Source: a virus | Virus record (IMG/VR): IMGVR_UViG_3300046167_000309 | Location: 1-30,468 of that record | Direction: 5' to 3' (one strand) | Length of the DNA: 30,468 nucleotides | Program-made: the position numbers and the translations under genes | The notes under the pieces: model-generated | Told to the model about the DNA's origin: nothing | Databases searched by the model: none | The model's input: only the letters and a program-made list of their open reading frames with translations | Part shown: piece after piece, positions 1 through 7,212 of the stretch | How positions within the stretch are numbered: position 1 is the first letter of the stretch | Layout: the number at the start of each line of letters is the position of its first letter

Positions 1-816
1 CAACTTGAATATGAATTCTTGGTTTCTGAAGCGGGAACCGGTTCAAACGGATATTCCACAATTCCGACGTTTGAAGAAATTGATGCAAATACCGATTCAA
101 CTGCGGGTGGTAAATGTGATATAAATGTGACCGGTGGTAAATTTTATCATAATGGGCCGGGTGATTTACCGATTGTCGGTGATTCAATCAAGTCAAGTTT
201 GTTGTCTTCTTATGCGGGTGGAAATTTATCATTCCCGCAAATCGATGGAACAACAAATGATTATGGCGCACTTGCATACGAAGAAGTTAATCAAGGAACA
301 CTTTGGTATGGAAGTACATATTATTGGAAATCAAAAAAATATCTTGTTTTTCAATGGTCAACTTCAAAAGTTGTGGCGACTTACGTTTGTCCGGAAGTTG
401 TGGTTGAAATAAAATCACCTTGGAATAATTTAATATCCGCAAACGGTGACATATATGGATTTGAAACAATACCAACATCATTAAATGAGATATTAAATTC
501 TTCATGGTACACTAAGTCTTGGAAAAACCCCCCCAAGTTGTACCGGCAACAGAAATATAACTGCTGACGCAACAAGTTTGCACAATGGACAAGGAAATTT
601 CCCGGTTGTCGGTGACAAGGTTTGTCTTCGTACAGATCAAAATTTCAATGGCGGATTTGAATCATTCGGGGGAATTCCGGCGGGTTATGCCACATCAAAA
701 TTTTATACCGCATTTGGAATATTAGATTCAGCAATAAGGACGGAAACAATTTTGTCGGATTCATTGTTGTGGATGTCCGAACCGCCGAAGTCGTCGCAAG
801 ATATGATTGTCCTTAA
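1..816 (+). CDS. C-terminal part of large tail tip/fibre protein (frame broken twice)
   Basis: This is the end of a tail protein that has no start in the window; frame 1 is open from base 1 and continues in frame from the last base of the window. Two related modules of about 90 residues are seen. The first begins near KCDINVTGG and ends KYLVFQWSTSKVVATYVCP; the second begins near SCTGNRNITAD and ends FIVVDVRTAEVVARYDCP with TAA at 814-816. The frame is lost at the C7 run 528-534, where one base too many moves reading from frame 1 to frame 2. It is restored near 728-731, where one base is missing. Removing one C and adding one base gives a continuous product matching the first module in pattern (GDLPIVGD against GNFPVVGD). 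Role inferred: adhesin-like modules at the tail tip. Without correction the first frame stops at 565-567. Confidence 0.7.
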
Positions 817-826
817 AACAAAAAAA

Positions 827-970
827 ATGATTGATAATATTTTAAATTTATTACAACTAGCGAAACAAGAAGGATGGCAAGGCGAAAACATCGACATCGC
901 CCTTGGAAAAAACAAATTTCCCCAATCTTTAAAAGAAGCAATAAAACAACTACGACATGAAACAAACTGA
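827..970 (+). CDS. Small conserved-looking protein, 47 aa, upstream of tape measure
   Basis: An ATG at 827 opens a 47-codon frame (MIDNILNLLQLAKQEGWQGE...) that ends at 970 and overlaps the tape measure start by 14 bases. It is predicted helical, with a clean ATG 10 bases after the stop of the tail gene at 816. A longer open frame from 578 runs through it, but that upstream part is the out-of-frame continuation of the tail protein. Position between tail tip and tape measure suggests a small tail assembly or coupling role, which is inference; I do not recognise the family. Confidence 0.55.
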   Translation: MIDNILNLLQLAKQEGWQGENIDIALGKNKFPQSLKEAIKQLRHETN

Positions 971-2845
971 AATTGAACTTATCCTTCGTGCCGAAAAAAC
1001 CATTGACCAATTAAATGAAGTCAAGGCGGCAATCGAAAACAACATCATTGAATCCGAAAAACTTCGTGAAACAAACGAAAAGGGATTTAAGGGTCTGAAG
1101 GGTACACTTAAAAATGCACAAACCGGGATCAAAAATCTTGCAAAAGGATTTTCGGGTGCGGGACTTGCTGCAAAAGGATTTGTGTTGGCATTGGGTGCAA
1201 AGATATTCGACACGTTCCTTGATATTGCAAAACAAAACCAAGTTGTTGTCGATGCGCTTGGTGTTGCATTTGGAACGGTTTCTTCGGTTGTCAATCAAGT
1301 TGTAAATGGTTTAACGGATGCATACAAGTCCGTTCAAGATGCAACCGGTGGTTTTAATGCACTTGGTGATGTTTTAAAAAATGTCATTTTAATTCCATTA
1401 AATATTGTCAAGACACAATTCTTTGCATTACAAAAAGGATTGTTGACCGCACAAGCTGCATGGGAAATGTCATTCCTTGGTGGCAAAGACCCGGAAAAAA
1501 TTGCTGAATTAAACACTAAACTTGAAGAAGTTGATGCCAATCTTAAAAATGCGGCGGGATCACTTGTCGATAATGTCAAGAATATTGGTCAAGGATTTGG
1601 CCAAGCAATTGAAGAAGTTAAAACATTTGGAAGTGCTGCGATTGACAATATTAAAGAAATCGATGTTGCACAAACATTGTCAAATCAACAACGCATTCAA
1701 GATTTAAGAAATGAAGCACAAATTGCCATTGCAGAAAATGACAAACTTCAATTTCAATTTCAACTTGCAGCGGAACGTCAAAGACAAATTCGTGATGACG
1801 TAACGGCATCAATCGAAGATCGTACAAAGGCAAACAACAAACTTGGTGAAGTATTGCAAGAACAAGCACAACTTCAAGAAGCAAACGCACTTAAAAATTT
1901 GGAACTTGCACAATTAGAAGCAAAAGAATTTCCAAATTCAATTGAACGAAAAGTTGCACTCATTGAAGCTGAAAAGAATCTTGCCGACATACGTGAAAAC
2001 ATTGCCGGGTTTGAATCTGAACAACGTGTCAATGCTGAAGCATTAGAATTGGAAGCGATTGAACTTGTAAATACCAAAAAAGAAGCGGAAAACGCGCGTC
2101 TTATTGCAAAGAAACAATTCAATGCCGAAGAAATTGACGACGAACTTCTTAAACTTGAAGCACTTCGCAGTATTGCACAACAAGAAAAAGAACTTGAAGA
2201 AACAAGACTTCAAGAACAAATCGATCGACTTGGTGTGGGTACACAAGCGCGTCAAGATGCGGAACAACAATTGCTTGATTTCCGACAAGAAAAAGATTTG
2301 CAAATTGCGGAACTTGACAACCAAATTACGGATCAAGAAGATAAGAACAGAAAACAAACATTGGCCGAAGAAGAACTTCTTCAGAAACAAAAACTTGCCC
2401 TTGCCGGTGACGCACTTGGTGCCGTGTCACAATTATTGGGTGAAAATTCCAAGGCGGGCAAGGCCGCGGCAATTGCTCAAGCAATTATCAATTCATATCT
2501 TGGATTTACTGAAGTACTTAAAACACCAACGACATTACTCGAACCATTTGGTTCAATTCAAAAGGCGGTTTCGGCTGCGGGTATTCTTGCGAGTGGTTTA
2601 AAAACAGTCAAACAAATTGCATCAACACAAATCCCGGTGGTGGGGGTTCTTCAGCCGGGCCAAGGGGTGCATCCGCACCACAAGCACCCGCATTCAATGT
2701 TGTTGGCGCATCACCGGAAAATCAACTTGCACAAGCATTGGGTGACCAACAAAAACAACCGGTCAAGGCATATGTCGTTTCGGACGAAGTTACAAATGCC
2801 CAAGCAATGGATCGCAAGATTGTCAAGGGTGCATCAATTGGATAA
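957..2845 (+). CDS. Tail tape measure protein (one frameshift near the C-terminus)
   Basis: Tape measure proteins set tail length and line the tail lumen. The product is long (about 628 residues after correction). It opens with a helical region, has a hydrophobic segment near residues 60-90 (GAGLAAKGFVLALGAKIF) and a second Gly/Ala-rich hydrophobic stretch near 480-550, and a very long Glu/Gln/Lys-rich coiled coil in between. As printed, the frame runs to 2870, but its last 80 residues are His/Lys-rich and unlike the rest. Shifting by -1 at about 2634-2646 gives GGGGSSAG followed by FNVVGASPENQLAQALG and YVVSDEVTNAQAMDRKIVKG, ending in TAA at 2843-2845. That ending is the usual one for Bacteroidetes phage tape measures, so 2845 is the real end. 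The gene follows the tail tip gene and precedes the head block. Confidence 0.85.
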
Positions 2846-2874
2846 CAAAATCGACAAAAAAATATTATAATAAT

Positions 2875-3916
2875 ATGGATATAATTGAACTTTTTATTGA
2901 CGACGAAGACGAAGTATCGGGAATCGATGCAATAAGTGTTGTCGAAAATCCGGCAATCGAAGAAGACTTCATTGCATTAAAAAATCAAGAATTTCAATCT
3001 TGCCGAAGTTGACAAAGAAAAACGCATCTTGATGGGTGCGGCACTTGTCCCAAATAAACCCATATTTCGACGTTCGGGTGAAAATGAGTATTATATATAC
3101 TTCAGCCGTGAAACGGTCAGAAAGGCATCCGAATTGTTCTTTATACGTGGCAATCAATCCCGTTCGACACTTGAACATGATATTCCGTTGAACGGACTTA
3201 CCGTTGTGGAATCTTGGATCGTAGAATCCGAACAAGACAAATCACGTCAATACAATATGAATGTTCCGGTCGGAACGTGGATGGTTTCCATGAAGGTATT
3301 AAACGACGACATTTGGGAAAATTATGTCAAAACCGGTAAGGTAAAAGGATTTTCAATTGAAGCATACTTCACCGACAAAATGGAACGTCCAAAAGACAAG
3401 ACAATCACGGATGAACTTGCAGCAATCGAAGAAGAAGAAAAACAATATATCTTGTCACAAATACGTGCAATTATTAAAAATGACAAACGGACAAAATCCG
3501 GGAAGAAGATTGAAATGGAATCATATTCAGATTACCCGGATGCGGTTTCCAATAATGCACAACGTGGAATTGATTTAAATAAAAAGGTCAATAATAAATG
3601 CGCAACCCAAGTTGGGAAAATTCGCGCCCGTCAATTAAGTCAATCAAAACCGATTTCGAAGGAAACTTTGGTTCGAATGTTTTCATATTTAAGTCGCGCA
3701 CAAGAATATTATGACGAAGGTGACAACGAAGCGTGTGGAACGATTTCTTATTTGTTGTGGGGTGGCAAAGCCGGTCTTCGATGGGCGACATCAAAAATGC
3801 GTGAATTGGATTTATTATCTGAAGAATTAAAAGAACCTTGTCAAAAAGGATATGAAATGATTGGGTTTAAAATGAAGAATGGACGTCGTGTCCCTAATTG
3901 CGTACCCGAAGAATGA
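2875..3916 (+). CDS. XkdF-like prohead maturation protease (one frameshift)
   Basis: This should cleave scaffold and capsid precursors in the prohead. The true start is ATG 2875: MDIIELFIDDEDEVSG then VVENPAIEEDF, a typical XkdF-type N-terminus. The frame is then lost in the A6 run 2979-2984; dropping one A continues as FNLAEVDKEKRILMGAALVPNKPIFR in the frame open from 3029. Candidate catalytic residues are the His of TLEHDIPL and the Ser of GFSIEAYF, the positions expected for phage serine proteases of this type. A second domain follows (DYPDAVSNNAQRG to GGKAGLRWATSKMREL), a C-terminal domain often attached to phage head proteins, and a tail reading GYEMIGFKMKNGRRVPNCVP. The gene sits before scaffold and capsid genes as expected, and its stop overlaps the next ATG. 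Confidence 0.8.
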
Positions 3917-4260
3917 GATACAACGTACCACAAGACAATCGACGCGCGTGCTTATGCCGTGACGGATCATATTCAACAAAATGTTGCGACGCGGACGATT
4001 ATTTCGCCCAAGGAATAGGAAGCATATATGCGCATGATCCGGAACCGTTTCAAGGTTACCGAATTCGTGGATGTTCAGATTCACACGAACATAATGTTCA
4101 TTATCATGGTACATTGACCGTCGGTGATGTTTATTATATTGTTCTTCAAAACGGTCATTCGGGTTGTCACACAATTCTTGAAGAACGAAATCACGAAGGT
4201 ATTCACATAAACACCGCAACAAGATACGACGATTGCGATGCTTGTGTCGCGGCAAATTAA
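3913..4260 (+). CDS. Cys-rich small virion-associated protein, 115 aa
   Basis: The ATG at 3913 overlaps the protease stop (ATGA), which argues for this start over the in-frame GCG/ATG-poor region upstream at 3898. The N-terminus reads MRYNVPQDNRRACLCRDGSYSTKCCD, giving a C-x-C-x8-CC pattern, and further Cys occur at GCSDSHEH, SGCHTIL and DDCDACV. Such Cys-rich short proteins recur next to the capsid genes of Bacteroidetes phages. Cys and His density suggests metal binding or disulfide stabilisation; this is inference. No catalytic motif is visible and the role is unknown. It is the second gene of the head block, translationally coupled to the protease. Confidence 0.7.
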   Translation: MRYNVPQDNRRACLCRDGSYSTKCCDADDYFAQGIGSIYAHDPEPFQGYRIRGCSDSHEHNVHYHGTLTVGDVYYIVLQNGHSGCHTILEERNHEGIHINTATRYDDCDACVAAN

Positions 4261-4297
4261 AAATACAACAAAACTAAATCTTAATTATTATTTAAAT

Positions 4298-4894
4298 ATG
4301 AATTCAAACGATATGATAAATCAAATCAAAACGTTGCTTGGCATGGAAACCAAACTTGCACAAGCAAAACTCGAAAACGGAACCGTGATCGAAGCAGAAG
4401 AAATGGTCGAAGGAAATGAAATTTTCATTGTGACCGAAGAAGAACGTATTGCAATGCCGGTCGGTGAATACCAACTTGAAGACGGACAAGTGCTTGTCGT
4501 TGAAGAAGAAGGAATCATTGCATCAGTAGGCGCAAAAGAAGAAGCACCGGAAGAAGAAGTTGAAGCTGAAGTTGCTGAAGACTTATCTGAAGAAGTGACT
4601 GAAGAAAATCTTGAAGAAGAAAAAGAAGAAATGGGTTACGCGACAAAAGAAGAACTTGCCGAAGTGAAATCAATGATTGAAGAAATCAAGGCAATGATCG
4701 AGAAAAAAGAAGAAATGTCGGAAGAAACACCCGAAGAAGTACAAGAAGAAGTAAAAGAAGAATTGTCGGCAGTTGAAAAGGTTACACACAACCCGGAAAC
4801 GGAAGACAAGAAAATAAGTTTCTTATATGGTCAATCACGTCCACAAAACACAATGGATCGTGTAATGGCAAAAATATCACAAATCAAAAAATAA
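4298..4894 (+). CDS. Acidic, coiled-coil scaffold-like protein
   Basis: The ATG at 4298 lies in the start box TTTAAATATG; an open frame from 4238 extends upstream into the previous gene and is not used here. The protein of 198 residues begins MNSNDMINQIKTLLGMETKL and has a beta-rich part with two DG turns (LENGTVIEAEEM, GEYQLEDGQVLVVEEEG). A long Glu/Lys-rich helical region (residues about 85-160) follows, then a short C-terminal segment ending DRVMAKISQIKK. The small N-terminal domain plus very acidic helix, directly upstream of the major capsid gene, fits an internal scaffolding protein that is removed by the protease at 2875. No sequence motif proves this; the assignment rests on architecture and position. 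Confidence 0.65.
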   Translation: MNSNDMINQIKTLLGMETKLAQAKLENGTVIEAEEMVEGNEIFIVTEEERIAMPVGEYQLEDGQVLVVEEEGIIASVGAKEEAPEEEVEAEVAEDLSEEVTEENLEEEKEEMGYATKEELAEVKSMIEEIKAMIEKKEEMSEETPEEVQEEVKEELSAVEKVTHNPETEDKKISFLYGQSRPQNTMDRVMAKISQIKK

Positions 4895-4917
4895 ATTTTA
4901 ATAATCAATAAACAGTT

Positions 4918-5871
4918 ATGGCTACAACTACAAGTTTAACAACAAGTTATTCCGGTGAAGGCGGGAAAGAATATATTGCCGCGGCACTTCTTTCGGGATC
5001 AACAATCGAAAACGGTTTAATTACCGTAAAACCAAATGTGAAGCACAAAGAAGTTTTGAAAAAAGTTTCTACCGACGCAATCTTAAAAGATGCATCTTGT
5101 GATTTTACTGCGACTTCAACACTTACATTGACTGAAAGAATCATTGAACCAAAAGAACTTCAAGTGAATCTTCAATTATGTAAAAAAGATTTCCGCGGGG
5201 ATTACGAAGCAATTGATATGGGAATGAGTGCGCACGACACACTTCCCCCTTCATTTGCTGATTTCTTAATCGGACACGTTGCCGGTAAAGTTGCACAAAG
5301 AATCGAACAAAACATTTGGGCGGGCGACGCTTCAACAAGTGGTGACTTCGATGGGATTTCAACAATTATCGCAGCGGATGCAAACCTTCCCGCAGCACAA
5401 GAAGTTGCCGGAACAACCGTGACATCTTCAAATGTTATTGCACAACTTGGAAGCATCGTTGACGCGATTCCTTCATCATTATACGGAAGTGAAGACCTTC
5501 ATATATATGTAAGTCAAAACATCGCCCGTGCATACGTGCGTGCCTTAGGAGGATTTTCAGTAGCGGCGACATCAAACGCCGGTGTTGGATCACAAGGAAC
5601 TCAATGGTGGAACAATGGCGCATTATCATTTGATGGCGTAAAACTCGCAATTGCAAATGGCCTTGGGGATAATATTGCACTTGCTGCGGAAAAATCAAAT
5701 ATTTTCTTCGGCACCGGGATTCTAAATGACACAAATTTAGTGAAGGTTTTGGATATGTCCGACTTAGACGGAAGTGACAATGTTCGCGTAATTATGCGAA
5801 TGACTGGCGGTGTTCAGTATGCAATCGCTGAAGATATCGTGACTTACGGAATCACAAATTCCGCGAACTAA
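4918..5871 (+). CDS. Major capsid protein
   Basis: A 317-residue protein of the right size and place for the HK97-fold shell protein: between the scaffold-like protein and a strong terminator. It starts MATTTSLTTSYSGEGGKEYI and has the typical mixed helix and strand organisation, including a spine-helix-like stretch (PPSFADFLIGHVAGKVAQRIEQNIWAGD), a G-loop-like DFDGIST, and a late FDGVKLAIANGLGDN strand followed by ...MRMTGGVQYAIAEDIVTYG. There is no long N-terminal delta domain, consistent with a separate scaffold gene. The hairpin with T9 directly behind the stop (5895-5931) should give a defined 3' end to this abundantly needed message. Confidence 0.85.
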   Translation: MATTTSLTTSYSGEGGKEYIAAALLSGSTIENGLITVKPNVKHKEVLKKVSTDAILKDASCDFTATSTLTLTERIIEPKELQVNLQLCKKDFRGDYEAIDMGMSAHDTLPPSFADFLIGHVAGKVAQRIEQNIWAGDASTSGDFDGISTIIAADANLPAAQEVAGTTVTSSNVIAQLGSIVDAIPSSLYGSEDLHIYVSQNIARAYVRALGGFSVAATSNAGVGSQGTQWWNNGALSFDGVKLAIANGLGDNIALAAEKSNIFFGTGILNDTNLVKVLDMSDLDGSDNVRVIMRMTGGVQYAIAEDIVTYGITNSAN

Positions 5872-5894
5872 TAAATAATTAATCAACAAAAAGG

Positions 5895-5931
5895 GGTGGG
5901 CGATCCAAACGGTTCACCCGCCTTTTTTTTT
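5895..5931 (+). terminator. Rho-independent terminator after the capsid gene
   Basis: The arms GGTGGGCGATCC (5895-5906) and GGTTCACCCGCC (5911-5922) pair over 12 positions with two mismatches and one G-T wobble. The loop is AAAC and nine T follow (5923-5931). It lies 24 bases behind the capsid stop codon. Confidence 0.85.
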
Positions 5932-5947
5932 ATAAAAAAATATAAAT

Positions 5948-6496
5948 ATGGCTTGCGATTTAAGTTTAGGAAGAAAGGTTCCATGTAAAGACGTTGTTGG
6001 CGGGATTAAGGCGGTATATTTCATCGATTACGGTGACATTGCGATTGCTTACGATTCAACCGACACGGATTTAATTGAAGACCTTGGTGCGGTTACCGCA
6101 TACAAATACGAATTAAAAGGCAATTCATCGTTTGAACAAACATTTACATCTTCACGTGAAAACGGGACGACATTCTTTGAACAAACATTGAACTTGACCT
6201 TGACGAAATTGTCAAAAGAAGACAACAAAGAATTGAAACTTCTTGCGTATGGACGACCACAAGTTGTGGTTCACGATTACAACGGGAATGCATTCTTAAT
6301 GGGTGCCGAACATGGTGCGGAAGTTACCGGAGGGTCAATTGTGACCGGCTCAAATATGTCTGAATTAAGCGGGTACACGTTAACACTAGGCGCACAAGAA
6401 CAAGTCCCGGCGAACTTCTTGGAAGGTGCAACTGAAGCTGATCCATTTGGTGGTTTAACATCAACGGTGACCGTAACGGTGGGAACTAATTCATAA
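5948..6496 (+). CDS. Probable major tail (tube) protein
   Basis: A 182-residue, beta-rich, mildly acidic protein (MACDLSLGRKVPCKDVVGG...). It has internal SSFEQTFTSSRENGTTFFEQTLNLTLTKL and LMGAEHGAEVTGGSIVTG segments and a C-terminal LTSTVTVTVGTNS. Size, beta content, its own terminator on both sides and position right after the capsid gene fit a major tail tube subunit. I recognise the general type from Bacteroidetes phages but have no catalytic or domain signature to cite. An alternative is a head decoration protein. The start ATG lies in TATAAATATG, the same start box as other structural genes here. Confidence 0.6.
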   Translation: MACDLSLGRKVPCKDVVGGIKAVYFIDYGDIAIAYDSTDTDLIEDLGAVTAYKYELKGNSSFEQTFTSSRENGTTFFEQTLNLTLTKLSKEDNKELKLLAYGRPQVVVHDYNGNAFLMGAEHGAEVTGGSIVTGSNMSELSGYTLTLGAQEQVPANFLEGATEADPFGGLTSTVTVTVGTNS

Positions 6497-6520
6497 TAAT
6501 TTTTTCATTTGATTGAAGAA

Positions 6521-6546
6521 GGGTGTCCGATTGGATGCCCTTTTTT
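6521..6546 (+). terminator. Rho-independent terminator after the tail tube gene
   Basis: GGGTGTCC (6521-6528) pairs with GGATGCCC (6533-6540), including two G-T wobbles, around a GATT loop. Six T follow (6541-6546). It lies 25 bases after the stop at 6496. Confidence 0.85.
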
Positions 6547-6552
6547 ATTATA

Positions 6553-6573
6553 CGAACTTATTGTTCGCACGTG
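6553..6573. promoter_or_regulatory. Short inverted repeat and CACGTG palindrome in an intergenic gap
   Basis: CGAAC-TTATT-GTTCG (6553-6567) is a perfect 5-base inverted repeat, followed at once by the palindrome CACGTG (6568-6573). The near-promoter CATATTTG lies at 6579-6586 and the next start codon is at 6618. The arrangement could be an operator beside a weak promoter. No protein partner is known, and inverted repeats this short also occur by chance. Confidence 0.25.
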
Positions 6574-6617
6574 TGTTTCATATTTGCTTCATGTTTAACC
6601 AATAAAATTTTTATATC

Positions 6618-6809
6618 ATGACAAATTTAAATCACATTACGGACTATCTTGAAATCAAGAATGACATTGAATCACTAAAAAAGAAAATTGAAAATTGTTC
6701 GATTACCGGTGAAATAATGGGAAGGAAAAATGAATTGTTTGTTGAATTACTTGATCAATACATCAAATTATTAAGGCGACAATCATGGGAACATGAATAT
6801 CCAAGATAA
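6618..6809 (+). CDS. Hypothetical helical protein, 63 aa
   Basis: A small gene isolated between two terminators (6521-6546 and 6817-6837), so it is probably transcribed as its own unit. The product (MTNLNHITDYLEIKNDIESLKKK...) is predicted helical and charged, with one Cys and no membrane segment. The AT-rich region before it contains a possible weak promoter. I do not recognise the family. A monocistronic gene between strong terminators within the structural block suggests independent expression. Confidence 0.6.
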   Translation: MTNLNHITDYLEIKNDIESLKKKIENCSITGEIMGRKNELFVELLDQYIKLLRRQSWEHEYPR

Positions 6810-6816
6810 GAAGAAG

Positions 6817-6837
6817 GGGGACAATGTCCCCTTTTTT
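6817..6837 (+). terminator. Rho-independent terminator with GGGGAC hairpin, copy 1
   Basis: GGGGAC (6817-6822), loop AAT and GTCCCC (6826-6831) form a perfect 6-bp stem, followed by six T (6832-6837). The same hairpin, loop included, is used again at 15075-15097. Confidence 0.85.
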
Positions 6838-6859
6838 ATTATAACAAATTGAAGTGTTT

Positions 6860-6877
6860 TTTATTATATTAATATGA
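6860..6877 (+). promoter_or_regulatory. AT-rich start box shared with 23550-23567
   Basis: The 18 bases before and across the start codon at 6874 are identical to those at 23550-23567. Both follow a terminator and open a structural gene block. The core TATTAATATG recurs in variant form at other starts. It may be a phage promoter element close to the start codon, or an unstructured translation initiation context of the kind used where no Shine-Dalgarno site exists. Confidence 0.45.
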
Positions 6878-7212
6878 TAATCTTGCAAGAATCCGGATCG
6901 TCACAAACGATAAATTTTATTCCAAGGGAATACACCCAAGGGACGACATACACGGTCAAGATTGTAAACGAATCGACAAACGCAGAAGTGTACAATCAAG
7001 ACGTGACAACATTCACGGAAAATCTTTATTATTTCCAACATTCCGACACGTTCAGTTTAAAAGAAGACACTTATTATATGCTTACAATTACATCGTCGGA
7101 AGTCGTATTTAAGGACAAAATATTTTGCACAAATCAAACGGTTTCATCTTATTCAGTAAATGAATCTGAATACACACCGCACACAACTGACAACGAATTT
7201 ATATTCTTATAA
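6874..7212 (+). CDS. Conserved-looking beta-rich protein upstream of portal, 112 aa
   Basis: The product (MIILQESGSSQTINFIPREY...) is beta-rich, with the central motif VVFKDKIFCTNQTVSSYSVN and a short hydrophobic C-terminus ending EFIFL. Proteins of this type lie next to portal genes in Bacteroidetes phages; the function is not known. The stop codon overlaps the portal ATG by one base, so the two are translationally coupled. Likely a minor head or neck component, by position only. Confidence 0.65.
   Translation: MIILQESGSSQTINFIPREYTQGTTYTVKIVNESTNAEVYNQDVTTFTENLYYFQHSDTFSLKEDTYYMLTITSSEVVFKDKIFCTNQTVSSYSVNESEYTPHTTDNEFIFL

Noticed and set aside
950-2390. Antisense and +1 frames inside the tape measure
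   Set aside because: Low-complexity coiled-coil coding gives open shadow frames; none has a start context or protein-like pattern.
2642-2648. GGGGGTT as a programmed -1 frameshift site
   Set aside because: The A-site codon GTT does not re-pair well after a -1 slip, and the protein pattern places the switch earlier, at CCCGG; a base error is simpler.
6579-6586. CATATTTG as a promoter -7 element
   Set aside because: First base differs from TAnnTTTG and the nearest TTG is about 15 bases upstream, too close; kept only as a weak possibility.
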